DNA from: Rhizobium herbae
GTDB taxonomy: Bacteria > Pseudomonadota > Alphaproteobacteria > Rhizobiales > Rhizobiaceae
Direction of reading: 5' to 3'
Assembly (NCBI RefSeq): GCF_017873135.1
Contig: NZ_JAGGJV010000008.1
Location: 124,001 to 188,000, forward strand
Length of the DNA stretch: 64,000 bases
Shown: positions 54,219-63,335 of the stretch, in pieces
How positions within the stretch are numbered: the first letter of the stretch is position 1
How the letters are laid out: every line of letters starts with the position of its first letter
Notes under the pieces: generated by a model
The model's database searches: none
What the model saw: the letters and a program-made list of their open reading frames with translations, nothing else
What the model was told of the DNA's origin: nothing
Translations under genes and position numbers: made by a program

Positions 54219-55544
54219 ATGTCGAAAAAACCCGGAATTGATGCATTCTCACGCCGGAACTTTCTGGCCTCGGCCGCCGCTTTCGGTGCCGCCGCCTGGG
54301 CTGGCGGTGCTTTGGCGCAGGACGCGCTCGACGAGATCATCAATGCGCCGCGCCGCGGTGCCTGGGACGACCAGTTCGACGCCAAGGCTTCGCGCAGCGC
54401 CACCGCCGTCGTTTCCAACACGCCGATCTTCGGCATGGATACGCTTGCCAACACGCAGAACGCCATTGCCCAGTACCAGCAGATCGCCTCGGCCGGCGGC
54501 TGGCCGCAGGTCAATTCGTCGGTTCGCCTGGAGATGGGCGTTTCCGATCCGTCGGTGCAGGCCCTGCGCCAGCGCCTGATGATCGTCGGCGACCTGCCGC
54601 GCTCCGCCGGTATTTCCAACTCCTTCGACAGCTATGTCGACGGCGCCGTCAAGCGGTTCCAGGCGCGGCATGGATTGCCAGCGGACGGCGTCATGGGCGA
54701 TTATACCGTCAAGGCGATGAACATCTCCGCGGATGTGCGCCTGCAGCAGCTGAACACCAATGTGGTGCGGCTTCAGTCGATGTCGGGCGATCTCGGCAGC
54801 CGCTACGTGCTGGTTAACATTCCCGCCGCCTATATCGAAGCCGTCGAAAACGGTCGCGTGGCGCAGCGTCATACGGCCGTCGTCGGCCGTCTCAGCCGTC
54901 CGACCCACATCATCAACTCGAAGATCTACGAGGTCATCCTCAACCCGTACTGGACGTCTCCGCGCTCGATCGTCGAGAAGGACATCGTGCCGTTGATGCG
55001 CAAGGACCCGGAATATCTGAAGAAGAATTCCATCCGCCTGATCGACGGGCAGGGCAACGAAGTTCAGCCGGAAACGATCGACTGGAACGCCGAGAAGGCC
55101 CCGAACCTGACGTTCCGTCAGGACCCCGGCAAGACGAACGCCATGGCGTCCACCAAGATCAACTTCCACAATCCGAACAACGAGTACATGCACGATACGC
55201 CGCAGCAGGGCCTGTTCAACAAGCTGGCACGCTTCGAATCGTCCGGCTGTGTCCGTGTTCAGAACGTCCGTGATCTGGCGACATGGCTGCTGCGCGACAC
55301 GCCCGGCTGGTCGCGCCAGCAGATCGAGGCAACGATCCGCACCGGTCAGAATTCGCCGATCCAGCTGGCTGTCGAGGTTCCTGTCTACTTCAAGTACATC
55401 ACCGCCTGGGCGGCGACGGACGGCATCGTGCAGTTCCGCGACGACATCTACCAGATGGACGGCGAGCAGGAACTGGCGCTGCAGACGACGACCGGCATCG
55501 AGCAGGCTGCGGGTTCCGTCGAGCAGGAAAACCTGCCGCAATAA
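54219..55544 (+). CDS. ldtP: L,D-transpeptidase LdtP
   Basis: A 441-residue protein with a twin-arginine-like signal (SRRNFLASAAAFGAAAW). Residues about 110-165 form a peptidoglycan-binding domain (VQALRQRLMIVGDLPRSAGI ... RHGLPADGVMG), and 190-355 the YkuD catalytic domain with His325 and Cys344 in EYMHDTPQQ and ESSGCVRVQN. It makes 3-3 cross-links in peptidoglycan in the periplasm. The ATG at 54219 follows AGGA; an ATG at 54207 adds four residues. LdtR, upstream, is the known regulator in relatives. Confidence 0.93.
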   Translation: MSKKPGIDAFSRRNFLASAAAFGAAAWAGGALAQDALDEIINAPRRGAWDDQFDAKASRSATAVVSNTPIFGMDTLANTQNAIAQYQQIASAGGWPQVNSSVRLEMGVSDPSVQALRQRLMIVGDLPRSAGISNSFDSYVDGAVKRFQARHGLPADGVMGDYTVKAMNISADVRLQQLNTNVVRLQSMSGDLGSRYVLVNIPAAYIEAVENGRVAQRHTAVVGRLSRPTHIINSKIYEVILNPYWTSPRSIVEKDIVPLMRKDPEYLKKNSIRLIDGQGNEVQPETIDWNAEKAPNLTFRQDPGKTNAMASTKINFHNPNNEYMHDTPQQGLFNKLARFESSGCVRVQNVRDLATWLLRDTPGWSRQQIEATIRTGQNSPIQLAVEVPVYFKYITAWAATDGIVQFRDDIYQMDGEQELALQTTTGIEQAAGSVEQENLPQ

Positions 55545-55566
55545 GCCGACTGTACGTCTTGAGCGG

Positions 55567-55600
55567 GGCCGCGCATCCTTCAAAGGGGGCGCGGCCTTTT
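55567..55600 (+). terminator. Terminator of ldtP
   Basis: A perfect 8-bp stem GGCCGCGC/GCGCGGCC with a 14-base loop followed by TTTT, 23 bases after the stop. Confidence 0.8.
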
Positions 55601-55728
55601 GCATTGCTGCTACATGTCGCATTCCCGGCGCGGCAAATGGGGGAAATGGCGCAAATCGCACAGCCCGTATTGCCCTTGCCATGCGAGGACGGTAAACACC
55701 GTGCACCGTCTCTTAAGGAGCTTTGAGA

Positions 55729-57030
55729 ATGAGCGTTTCTGCCGCCGCCACCGACGTATTCTTCAGCCGTTCTCTCGCCGACAGCGATCCGGATATTTTC
55801 GGCGCGATCGAGAAAGAGCTTGGCCGCCAGCGTCATGAGATCGAACTGATCGCATCGGAAAACATCGTCTCGCGCGCCGTTCTGGAAGCGCAGGGCTCGA
55901 TCATGACCAACAAATATGCCGAGGGTTATCCGGGCAAGCGTTACTATGGCGGCTGCCAGTTCGTTGATATCGCCGAGGAACTCGCCATCGAGCGCGCCAA
56001 GAAGCTGTTCGGCGTCAATTTCGCCAACGTCCAGCCGAACTCGGGTTCTCAGATGAACCAGGCCGTATTCCTGGCGCTGCTGCAGCCGGGCGATACCTTC
56101 ATGGGTCTCGATCTCAATTCGGGCGGTCACCTGACGCATGGATCCCCGGTCAACATGTCCGGCAAGTGGTTCAACGTCGTTTCCTACGGCGTGCGCGAAG
56201 GCGACAACCTGCTCGACATGGATGCCGTGGCCGAATCGGCGCGCAAGCACAAGCCGAAGCTGATCATCGCCGGCGGCACCGCCTATTCCCGCATCTGGGA
56301 CTGGAAGCGGTTCCGCGAGATCGCCGATGAAGTCGGCGCGTGGCTGATGGTCGACATGGCCCATATTGCAGGCCTTGTTGCCGGCAACCAGCATCCGTCG
56401 CCATTCCCGCATTGCCATGTTGCAACGACCACCACGCACAAGTCGCTGCGCGGCCCGCGCGGCGGCATGATCCTCACCAATGACGAGGATCTGGCAAAGA
56501 AGTTCAACTCGGCCGTCTTCCCCGGCCTGCAGGGCGGCCCGCTGATGCACGTCATCGCCGCCAAGGCCGTTGCCTTCGGCGAGGCGCTGAAGCCGGAATT
56601 CCAGGATTACGCCGCCCAGATCGTCAAGAACGCCAAGGCGCTGTCCGAAACGCTGGTGGCCGGCGGCCTCGACATCGTCTCGGGCGGCACCGACAACCAC
56701 CTGATGCTGGTCGACCTGCGCAAGAAGAACGCCACGGGCAAGCGCGCCGAGGCAGCGCTCGGCCGCGCCTACATCACCTGCAACAAGAACGGTATCCCGT
56801 TCGATCCGGAAAAGCCGTTCGTCACCTCCGGTGTCCGCCTCGGCACTCCGGCCGGCACGACGCGCGGCTTCAAGGAAGCTGAATTCCGCGAAATCGGCAA
56901 CCTGATCGTCGAAGTTCTCGACGGCCTTAAGGTCGCCAATTCGGACGAAGGCAATGCAGCCGTCGAAGCCGGTGTTCGCGAAAAGGTCGTCAAGCTGACC
57001 GACCGTTTCCCGATGTACCCTTACCTCTGA
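55729..57030 (+). CDS. glyA: Serine hydroxymethyltransferase
   Basis: A 433-residue PLP enzyme that converts serine and tetrahydrofolate to glycine and methylene-THF. The Schiff-base lysine is Lys238 in [16 protein letters not shown], and [32 protein letters not shown] and [14 protein letters not shown] are family signatures. ATG at 55729 follows AAGGAG; a TTG two codons before is unlikely. It is followed by nrdR after 27 bases. Confidence 0.98.
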   Translation: MSVSAAATDVFFSRSLADSDPDIFGAIEKELGRQRHEIELIASENIVSRAVLEAQGSIMTNKYAEGYPGKRYYGGCQFVDIAEELAIERAKKLFGVNFANVQPNSGSQMNQAVFLALLQPGDTFMGLDLNSGGHLTHGSPVNMSGKWFNVVSYGVREGDNLLDMDAVAESARKHKPKLIIAGGTAYSRIWDWKRFREIADEVGAWLMVDMAHIAGLVAGNQHPSPFPHCHVATTTTHKSLRGPRGGMILTNDEDLAKKFNSAVFPGLQGGPLMHVIAAKAVAFGEALKPEFQDYAAQIVKNAKALSETLVAGGLDIVSGGTDNHLMLVDLRKKNATGKRAEAALGRAYITCNKNGIPFDPEKPFVTSGVRLGTPAGTTRGFKEAEFREIGNLIVEVLDGLKVANSDEGNAAVEAGVREKVVKLTDRFPMYPYL

Positions 57031-57057
57031 TCACAGACCTCTTATCAAGGAGCCTTG

Positions 57058-57531
57058 ATGCGCTGCCCCTATTGCGGATCGGAAGACAGCCAGGTGAAGG
57101 ATAGCCGTCCTGCGGAGGACGGCGCCGCCATCCGCCGCCGACGCATCTGCCCGGATTGCGGCGGCCGCTTCACGACCTTCGAAAGGGTGCAGCTCAGGGA
57201 ACTGATGATCCTGAAGAAGACCGGCCGCAAGGCGCCGTTCGACCGCGACAAGCTGTTGCGTTCGTTCGAGATCGCCTTGCGCAAGCGGCCGGTCGATCGT
57301 GACCGGATCGAGCGGGCGGTGTCCGGTATCGTCCGGCGGCTGGAAAGCTCCGGCGAGACGGAAATCCCGTCCGAAGAGATCGGCCTGCAGGTGCTGGAAG
57401 CGCTCAAGGGCCTCGACGACGTTGCCTTCGTCCGCTACGCCTCGGTCTATCGCGATTTCTCCCATGCGGACGATTTCGAGAAGGTGATCGCCGAGATCAG
57501 CGCCAAGATCGCGCGTGATCCCGGCGCCTGA
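57058..57531 (+). CDS. nrdR: Transcriptional repressor NrdR
   Basis: A 157-residue repressor of ribonucleotide reductase genes. Zinc ribbon cysteines are Cys3, Cys6, Cys31 and Cys34 ([10 protein letters not shown] and ICPDCGGRF). The ATP-cone domain starts near residue 49 ([20 protein letters not shown]). The ATG at 57058 follows AAGGAG; the TTG one codon before is not used. It is in the glyA-nrdR-rib operon, and its targets (nrd genes) are outside the window. Confidence 0.97.
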   Translation: MRCPYCGSEDSQVKDSRPAEDGAAIRRRRICPDCGGRFTTFERVQLRELMILKKTGRKAPFDRDKLLRSFEIALRKRPVDRDRIERAVSGIVRRLESSGETEIPSEEIGLQVLEALKGLDDVAFVRYASVYRDFSHADDFEKVIAEISAKIARDPGA

Positions 57532-57547
57532 TCGCCACCAAAGCTGG

Positions 57548-57568
57548 CGCCGCCGAAAGGCGGCGTTT
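57548..57568 (+). promoter_or_regulatory. Hairpin between nrdR and ribD (weak terminator/attenuator)
   Basis: CGCCGCC and GGCGGCG form a 7-bp stem with a GAAA tetraloop, followed by TTTGACGTTTG. The T tract is short, so it may only reduce readthrough into ribD. Confidence 0.5.
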
Positions 57569-57606
57569 GACGTTTGCAGGATCGGGAAACACGGAACGGC
57601 ATCGAC

Positions 57607-58719
57607 ATGGCAGACAGGATTGAAGACGAGCGGTTCATGACAGAGGCGTTGCGCATCGCGCACCGCAATCTCGGCGCAACCGGCTCCAACCCGTCCGTCG
57701 GCTGCGTCATCGTCCGCGATGACGGCGACGGTCCGAAGATCGTCGGCAGTGCCGTGACGGCGTCGGGCGGCAGGCCGCATGCGGAGACGCAGGCTCTGGC
57801 TGTCGCCGGTGCGCTTGCGCGCGGCGCCACCGCCTACGTGACGCTCGAACCCTGTTCCCACCATGGCAAGACGCCGCCCTGTGCCGATGCGCTGATCGCC
57901 GCCGGTGTCGCCCGCGTCGTCGTTGCCGTCACCGATCCTGACGAGCGGGTCGCCGGGCGCGGTCTCGAAATGCTGCGCGACGCCGGCATCGAGGTGGTCA
58001 CCGGCGTGCTTGCGGAAGAGGGTGAGCGGGAGCTTGAGGGCTACCTCATGCGCAAGCACAACAATCGGCCCTATGTGACTCTCAAGCTTGCCGTTTCCGC
58101 CGATGGCATGATCGGCATCAAGGGGCAGGGGCAGGTGCGCATTACCGGCGCGTCCGCCCGCGATCATGTGCAGCGGCTGCGGGCGGAGACCGATGCGATC
58201 CTCGTCGGCATCGGCACGGCGATCGCCGACGACCCGGAACTGACCGTCCGAATTCCCGGTCTGGAGCACCGCTCGCCGTTGCGGATCGTCATCGACGGCG
58301 ATCTCGATCTGCCGGTGTCCTCGAAACTGGTGCAGACGGCCCACGCCGTGCCGGTTCTCGTCGTCACGGGGCAGGAGGACGGCTCGATATCCTTTGCCGA
58401 GCGGCGGCAGGCCCTGGAGGCCGCCGGCGTCGAGGTCGTCGTCTGCGATCCGGCGGTGCCAGCCGATCTTCTCGGGGCGCTGGCAACGCGGGGAATTTCC
58501 TCGCTTCTGGTCGAAGGCGGCGCACGGACGGCACAGCAATTCCTCAACGAAGGGCTTGTCGACCGGATTCTGCTGTTCACCGCGCCCGTGACCCTTGGCG
58601 ACCAGGGGGTGCCATCCCCACTTGAACGCAACCTGATCCCGGTCGGCTTCGTCCACCGGCGGTCGGATACTTTCGGCGACGATCTTCTCGACACCTACGA
58701 ATACGAAAGAACCCCCTGA
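57607..58719 (+). CDS. ribD: Bifunctional riboflavin biosynthesis deaminase/reductase
   Basis: A 370-residue enzyme for two early steps of riboflavin synthesis. Residues 1-145 form the deaminase with the zinc motif PHAETQAL and PCSHHGKTPPC. Residues 150-370 form the reductase (VTLKLAVSADGMIG, NADPH-binding LLVEGGARTAQQFL). ATG at 57607 (MADRIEDERFM) fits the family; a TTG at 57574 is upstream. The stop overlaps the ribE start by one base. Confidence 0.96.
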   Translation: MADRIEDERFMTEALRIAHRNLGATGSNPSVGCVIVRDDGDGPKIVGSAVTASGGRPHAETQALAVAGALARGATAYVTLEPCSHHGKTPPCADALIAAGVARVVVAVTDPDERVAGRGLEMLRDAGIEVVTGVLAEEGERELEGYLMRKHNNRPYVTLKLAVSADGMIGIKGQGQVRITGASARDHVQRLRAETDAILVGIGTAIADDPELTVRIPGLEHRSPLRIVIDGDLDLPVSSKLVQTAHAVPVLVVTGQEDGSISFAERRQALEAAGVEVVVCDPAVPADLLGALATRGISSLLVEGGARTAQQFLNEGLVDRILLFTAPVTLGDQGVPSPLERNLIPVGFVHRRSDTFGDDLLDTYEYERTP

Positions 58720-59342
58720 TGTTCACCGGCATTATCACCGATATCGGCACCGTCGAAACGATCACCCCCCTCGACGAGGGCATCAAGCTGCGTATCGTCA
58801 CCGCCTATGATCCCAAGGGCATCGACATCGGCGCCTCGATCGCCTGTTCCGGCGTCTGCCTGACGGTGACGACCCTGCCGGAAGAGGGCGCGAACGGCCG
58901 CTGGTTCGAGGTGGAGGCCTGGGAAGAAGCGCTCAGGCTGACGACGATCTCGTCGTGGAAGTCAGGCCAGCCCATCAATCTGGAGCGCTCGCTGAAGATC
59001 GGCGACGAACTCGGCGGCCATCTGGTGTCCGGTCATGTCGACGGCAGGGCGGAAATCCTCTCGGTGGAGACGGAAGGCGAGGCGACCCGTTTTCGCCTGC
59101 GCGCGCCGGACCATCTGGCCAAATTCGTGGCGCCGAAGGGTTCCGTTGCGCTCGACGGCACCTCGCTGACGGTCAACGCGGTGAATGGAACCGATTTCGA
59201 CGTGCTGCTGATCCGCCACTCGCTGGAGGTGACCACCTGGGGGCGGCGCAAGGCGGGCGATTTCGTCAATTTCGAAGTTGATACGATGGCGCGCTATGCC
59301 GCAAGGCTGGCGGAATTTCCGGCGCCGAAGGCGGAAATATAG
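58719..59342 (+). CDS. ribE: Riboflavin synthase alpha chain
   Basis: A 207-residue protein that dismutates two lumazines to riboflavin. It is two repeats of a beta-barrel: MFTGIITDIGTVETI and SIACSGVCLTVTTL in the first, LVSGHVDGRAEILS and KGSVALDGTSLTVNAVNG in the second. The ATG shares its first base with the ribD TGA, so both are co-translated. In some naming schemes it is ribC. Partner ribH lies 3.5 kb downstream after inserted genes. Confidence 0.96.
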   Translation: MFTGIITDIGTVETITPLDEGIKLRIVTAYDPKGIDIGASIACSGVCLTVTTLPEEGANGRWFEVEAWEEALRLTTISSWKSGQPINLERSLKIGDELGGHLVSGHVDGRAEILSVETEGEATRFRLRAPDHLAKFVAPKGSVALDGTSLTVNAVNGTDFDVLLIRHSLEVTTWGRRKAGDFVNFEVDTMARYAARLAEFPAPKAEI

Positions 59343-59384
59343 ACCTCCCCCGTTGGAAGGGAGAGGCCGGCTTTCGAATGGCAG

Positions 59385-59723
59385 TCAGCGGACGTAGAAG
59401 GTCAGCCCGCCGTCAGCGGCCTGGCTCGCGCCGATCACGTTGGCAAGCGTGACGCTGCGGGCCTTCAGTTCCTTCGCCAGTGTCCGGTTGGATGCGAGCG
59501 CTTTCTGGAAGGTTGCCTGCTCGCTCGACGACGTGGTGCCGACCCATTCGCCGGCATCCAGCGTATTGGAATGGACGATGTTGAAATTGTTGCCCTTGTA
59601 GGTCGCGACGGTTCGGTCGATCTGTTGCGGCCAGTTCTCCTGCGTGCCCGCGGCCAGGGAAACGCCGGCGAGCGGGAAGGCGGTGAGTGCGACGATTGCG
59701 GAGAGTTTTACGATGCGGTTCAT
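59385..59723 (-). CDS. Small secreted protein, paralogue of the one at 52033
   Basis: A 112-residue protein with a signal peptide (MNRIVKLSAIVALTAFPLAG ending SLAAG). The C-terminal third matches the protein at 52033 (see there). There is no other known domain. The ATG at 59723 follows GGAG. A 12-bp hairpin lies in its leader 20 bases upstream. It is convergent with ribE, with 42 bases between stops. Function unknown. Confidence 0.65.
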   Translation of the reverse strand: MNRIVKLSAIVALTAFPLAGVSLAAGTQENWPQQIDRTVATYKGNNFNIVHSNTLDAGEWVGTTSSSEQATFQKALASNRTLAKELKARSVTLANVIGASQAADGGLTFYVR

Positions 59724-59743
59724 GGTTTCAGCTCCATAGGATG

Positions 59744-59773
59744 CCTGTGGACTGCCCTTTGGCAGGCCACAGG
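59744..59773 (-). promoter_or_regulatory. Leader hairpin upstream of the small secreted protein gene
   Basis: CCTGTGG-A-CTGCC pairs with GGCAG-G-CCACAGG around a 4-base loop, giving a 12-bp stem with one mismatch. It ends 20 bases before the start codon, just ahead of the GGAG site, so it should be in the mRNA leader. There is no T tract. Confidence 0.5.
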
Positions 59774-60086
59774 GCGGGTCTCCGTGACGCGTCTTGCGCC
59801 ATGGAAGGCCTTGGGTTGCAATGATCGGCCTTGCACCGTGCCGACACTTCGGAGATAGTGCCGAAAAATGGCGGGAAAAGGTCCCAAGTCGTTGAAGTTA
59901 AATTAAAAATTGTTCATCAAATTTTAGGCTGCGGTGAGCCGGAAGCTGCGTCGGGGTAGTCGGTATCCGCGTGCCCTGGACGACGGGCGCCCCGCCGCAA
60001 GGACACTAAACCGGATCAGTCCGCTGACCATCGCGGAAATAAAGCCACCCGCCCGGAACGGCTGCGGCAGCAATTGGCCTTCGCTC
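59774..60086. other. Intergenic region downstream of the RTX gene
   Basis: These 313 bases lie between the RTX stop (60087) and the leader of the small secreted protein gene. 59885-59925 is clearly AT-rich and may hold that gene's promoter. No protein-like frame other than a shadow of the RTX gene is seen, and no strong terminator was found. Confidence 0.4.
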
Positions 60087-61190
60087 TCAGAGAATGAAAT
60101 TTCCATTCGACAGCGAGATCGCATCATCCAGGTGAATGGCGAAATCGACCTTCTTGTCGCCATTGACGTCGCCATAGATGTAAGTGTCGGAGGCCTGCTT
60201 GATATAGCGCAGTTCTCCGGCCGTGCCGGTGAAGATTGCCGTCCCGAGGTAGGTGAAGGCCTGATCCCCCGAAACTGTCGCATTTGCATCGATGGTCGAC
60301 AGGTCCAGCCGGTCACCGCCGGTACCAGAGAAATCGAAGATCGAGTCCCGACCGGCGAGGGCGACGGTGGTATCCGTCAGTGCATTGAAGTCGAAGGTAT
60401 CGGCACCTGCGCCCCCCCACATGTCATCCGCGCCGAGCCCGCCATTGATCGTGTCGTTGCCGCTGGCGGCGTTCAGGACATCATTGCCGGAGCCACCGGC
60501 GAGCAGGTTGGCGCTGCCATTGCCGTAGAGCGTGTCGGCGTGGCTCGAACCTGACAGCCGTTCGATCGAAACGTAGGTATCTCCCTGGGCATCGCCGGTA
60601 TTGATGGCGGCATTGGCGAGGCTTGCGGTCACGCCGGCCGTGGCGCCGCCATAGTAGGCAGTGTCGGTCCCAGCTCCGCCATCCAGCTTGTCGGCCCCGG
60701 CTTCGCCATAGAGCTTGTCCGAGCCGTCGCCGCCCGTGATCGTGTCGTTTCCGGTCCCGCCAAAAATAGTATCGTTGCCGCCGTTGCCCGCGGCAGTATC
60801 GTTGCCTCCGTAAAGCTTCACGTAGTCAGCGCCGTTTCCGCCCTTGAAGACGTCGGCCGCTGCAAGCACGTTCTTGATCAGCGCAAGGTCATCGCTGGTG
60901 CTCGTCGTCTTTACAGCCGCCCAAACGCTGGTCATCGGGATGCTGAAACCGTCAAACAGGTATGCCCGCGTTGCCTGGTGCCAGGTGGCATGGCTCGTGA
61001 CGGTACCGCCAATCGGCGTGCCCATTCCGTCATAGGTAAAGTTGCTGCCGCCGAATTCCTCCTTGCCCAGCGCGTATTGAGCGACAAAGCTCGTACTGGT
61101 GCGGCTGTAGGAAACGGCATGCAGGATTTCACTGAAATCAAAGTCGCGGATATCGAAGCCAAAGCCGCTGTTTACGGTAATGTTCGCCAT
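60087..61190 (-). CDS. RTX calcium-binding protein, paralogue of the one at 28176
   Basis: A 367-residue protein without signal peptide. Residues 1-115 are the N-terminal domain shared with the 28176 protein; residues 120-290 contain RTX repeats (GGNGADYVKLYGGNDTAAGN, GGNDTIFGGTGNDTITGGDG). The segment DTAYYGGATAGVTASLANAA and DTYVSIERLSGSSHADTLYG matches the 28176 protein closely. The C-terminal domain ends DDAISLSNGNFIL. The ATG at 61190 follows GGGGAGGG. It is probably exported by a type I system encoded elsewhere. Together with small secreted, GNAT and cupin genes it lies between ribE and ribH. Confidence 0.88.
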   Translation of the reverse strand: MANITVNSGFGFDIRDFDFSEILHAVSYSRTSTSFVAQYALGKEEFGGSNFTYDGMGTPIGGTVTSHATWHQATRAYLFDGFSIPMTSVWAAVKTTSTSDDLALIKNVLAAADVFKGGNGADYVKLYGGNDTAAGNGGNDTIFGGTGNDTITGGDGSDKLYGEAGADKLDGGAGTDTAYYGGATAGVTASLANAAINTGDAQGDTYVSIERLSGSSHADTLYGNGSANLLAGGSGNDVLNAASGNDTINGGLGADDMWGGAGADTFDFNALTDTTVALAGRDSIFDFSGTGGDRLDLSTIDANATVSGDQAFTYLGTAIFTGTAGELRYIKQASDTYIYGDVNGDKKVDFAIHLDDAISLSNGNFIL

Positions 61191-61601
61191 TTTGCCCTCC
61201 CCTTGGGCTACTATGGAAGACCCACGGCACTTCTAGAAAGCACGCAACCGCACATCGCCCCCGCGTCCAGCCAGACGGCGTGGGGCGTCCTATGTCTCTT
61301 GCATAATCCCGCGAAGTGACCTCCTCGGCAAAGCGCCGGGCTGGTCCCCAAGACCGTTAAGAATAGCACATGCCGGACGGATGAAACTTCACCCCTCCTA
61401 CCTATTCTTCAGTATCTTAGCACCCCTTTTCGGGCGTTAAGCCGGCGCGCGACCCGGGCATGGCGGTGGGATGGGAAAGTTCGGCATTTGCCGTGGAGCA
61501 GCGCAGGCGTGTCCCTTCAGGCACGCCGAATGAGGGTCGCCAAAAGAGGTGAGGCGAGTGGCCTGCCCTCCAGCCGGTATGATGGGGCCGGAGCTGAAGA
61601 G
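61191..61601. other. Intergenic region upstream of the RTX gene
   Basis: These 411 bases lie upstream of the RTX gene and downstream of the GNAT gene stop. Frames here are short and only shadows of neighbouring genes are open. A GGCGTG/CACGCC repeat occurs near 61509-61530. The RTX promoter should be in 61200-61400, but no clear -35/-10 pair was found. Confidence 0.4.
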
Positions 61602-62120
61602 TTATCGCTCCAGCAAAATCACCTGCGCTCCATGATAAACCGTCCGCCGCGCCTCCTTGAATTGCAGCTTTGACGCCACCCGGAGCGAGGCGAGGTTGGA
61701 TGTGTCGATGATGCAGGTCTTTTTCAGCGACGGAAACTGCTGGTCGCCCCATTTCAAGGCTGCGCCGACGGCCTCCGTCGCAAGGCCGCGGCCGTGCGAG
61801 CGGGGGGAGAGTGCCCAGCCGGTTTCCATTGTGCCTTCGAGGGATGGGCTGATAACGCGGTGCAGGTCGTGAAAACCGGCTTCGCCGATGAACTGGCCTG
61901 TCTCGCGGTCCTGCAAAGCGAAGAAGCCGAAACCGAAATAGTGCCACATGCCGACCTGGCGCAGGAACCGCGTCCAGGCCTGCTCGCGTGAAAACGGTAC
62001 GCCGCCGATGAAGCGCGTCACCTCGGCATCGGCAAACAGCGTGCTGTAGGGGCCGAAATCGTCGCGGCGGTAGGGGCGAAGGATCAGGCGTTCGGTCTCG
62101 ATGGTGGGGACAGTGTGCAT
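61602..62120 (-). CDS. GNAT acetyltransferase (RimJ/RimL type)
   Basis: A 172-residue N-acetyltransferase. It begins IETERLILRPYRRDDFGPYS, typical of the RimJ/RimL group. TMETGWALSPRSHGRGLATE holds the acetyl-CoA pyrophosphate loop (R/Q-x2-G-x-G/A pattern, here R-S-H-G-R-G-L-A). SNLASLRVASKLQFKEA is the final motif of this group. The substrate is not known. The ATG at 62120 fits. It is followed by the RTX gene on the same strand. Confidence 0.88.
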   Translation of the reverse strand: MHTVPTIETERLILRPYRRDDFGPYSTLFADAEVTRFIGGVPFSREQAWTRFLRQVGMWHYFGFGFFALQDRETGQFIGEAGFHDLHRVISPSLEGTMETGWALSPRSHGRGLATEAVGAALKWGDQQFPSLKKTCIIDTSNLASLRVASKLQFKEARRTVYHGAQVILLER

Positions 62121-62162
62121 GAGCGTCGTTCAGTCCGTTTGAAATGCGATTCCGTCATTCGA

Positions 62163-62666
62163 TCAGATTCCCGGCTCTCCGTCCCAATAATCGACTTCGC
62201 TTTCCTTTCGCCCGACGAAGCGGAAAACCGGCTTGCCGCCGGGCGTTGCGCGCGACTTCGCCAGGAACTTGCCTGAGTCCGGGTATTCGACGATCTCGGC
62301 TTTGGCGTTGGCCGAAATCGACAGGTATGTGAGCGGGAGGGTGCCGGTGTTGATCAGGTGATGGGCGGTCTCCGGTCCGCCGGCAGGGGCGCCGAGCACA
62401 TCGCCCGGTTTGACGGGGTAGCGGTTGGCGCCGAAGCGATATTCGCCTTGGCCGCTGAGGATCACGAACAGCTCTTCCTCGATATGGTGATTGTGGAACG
62501 GGCAGCTGGCTTTTCCCGGCGGCACCTCGCTATAGCCGACGCCGAGGTCCTTGAGGCCCAGCTGCGCGCCGAAAGAGACATCCCGGGATTCGAAAAACGT
62601 CCCCTGTTGGCCATGATCCAGGTGCAGCTCGGCGGGGTTGACTATGGGTTTCTTCATCTCTGTCAT
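62163..62666 (-). CDS. Cupin domain protein
   Basis: A 167-residue protein with a double-stranded beta-helix. The metal motif HNHHIEEELFVILSGQGEYR (histidines and Glu) and PGDVLGAPAGGPETAHHLIN contain the two cupin motifs. Function unknown; such proteins may be sugar isomerases or dioxygenases. The ATG at 62666 follows GGAG six bases upstream. It diverges from ribH and is upstream of the GNAT gene on the same strand by 42 bases. Confidence 0.88.
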   Translation of the reverse strand: MTEMKKPIVNPAELHLDHGQQGTFFESRDVSFGAQLGLKDLGVGYSEVPPGKASCPFHNHHIEEELFVILSGQGEYRFGANRYPVKPGDVLGAPAGGPETAHHLINTGTLPLTYLSISANAKAEIVEYPDSGKFLAKSRATPGGKPVFRFVGRKESEVDYWDGEPGI

Positions 62667-62873
62667 GTTTTTCTCCACTCGGATCAAACTTGTACAGAGA
62701 CGCCACCGAATTGAAAAGGCGACGCCAATTTCCGCGGTTCCGCATGCAATCGGCTTCCGGTGTCCCTGCAAATCGGTCATTCCAGCGAAAAATGCTTGCC
62801 AACCGGGCTCCGGCGTGGTTTGACCGCCGCCTGCGCCGGAGATGTCCGGCCCCAAATTTCAAACGGGTGAAAA

Positions 62874-63335
62874 ATGGCCGAAACATCCAAACCACATATT
62901 CTGATTGTGGAAGCGCGCTTCTATGACGACATGGCCGACGCTTTGCTCGACGGCGCGACATCGGCGCTGAAGGATGCCGGGGCGACCTATGACGTCGTCA
63001 CCGTCCCCGGCGCGCTGGAAATTCCCGCCGCGATCGCCATGGCGCTTGATGGCATCGACAATGGCGGCACCGAATATGACGGCTTCGTCGCGCTCGGCAT
63101 GGTCATCCGTGGTGAGACCTATCACTTTGACATCGTCGCCAACGAATCCTCGCGCGCGATCATGGATCTTACCGTCAGCGAGAGCCTTGCCATCGGCAAC
63201 GGCATCCTGACGGTCGAGAACGACGCGCAGGCCTGGGCCCGCGCGAAGAAGTCCGAAGGCGACAAGGGCGGTTTTGCCGCCCGCGCCGCGCTGACCATGA
63301 TCGACCTGAAGATCAAGCTGGGCGGCGAACAGTGA
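62874..63335 (+). CDS. ribH: 6,7-dimethyl-8-ribityllumazine synthase
   Basis: A 153-residue enzyme that joins dihydroxybutanone phosphate and the ribityl pyrimidine to make lumazine, assembling as pentamers or icosahedra. [34 protein letters not shown] and [20 protein letters not shown] with the catalytic His are present. ATG at 62874 follows GGGTG-like sequence. The stop overlaps the nusB GTG start by four bases (GTGA). I checked the 207-base upstream region for an FMN riboswitch and saw none. Confidence 0.97.
   Translation: MAETSKPHILIVEARFYDDMADALLDGATSALKDAGATYDVVTVPGALEIPAAIAMALDGIDNGGTEYDGFVALGMVIRGETYHFDIVANESSRAIMDLTVSESLAIGNGILTVENDAQAWARAKKSEGDKGGFAARAALTMIDLKIKLGGEQ

Noticed and set aside
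57031-58656. A 541-codon minus-strand frame opposite nrdR and ribD
   Set aside because: Antisense shadow of two solid genes.
62667-62873. FMN riboswitch upstream of ribH
   Set aside because: The conserved RFN blocks (such as AGGGTGAAATTCCC-like and CCGGCGGT-like segments) are not present in this 207-base region.
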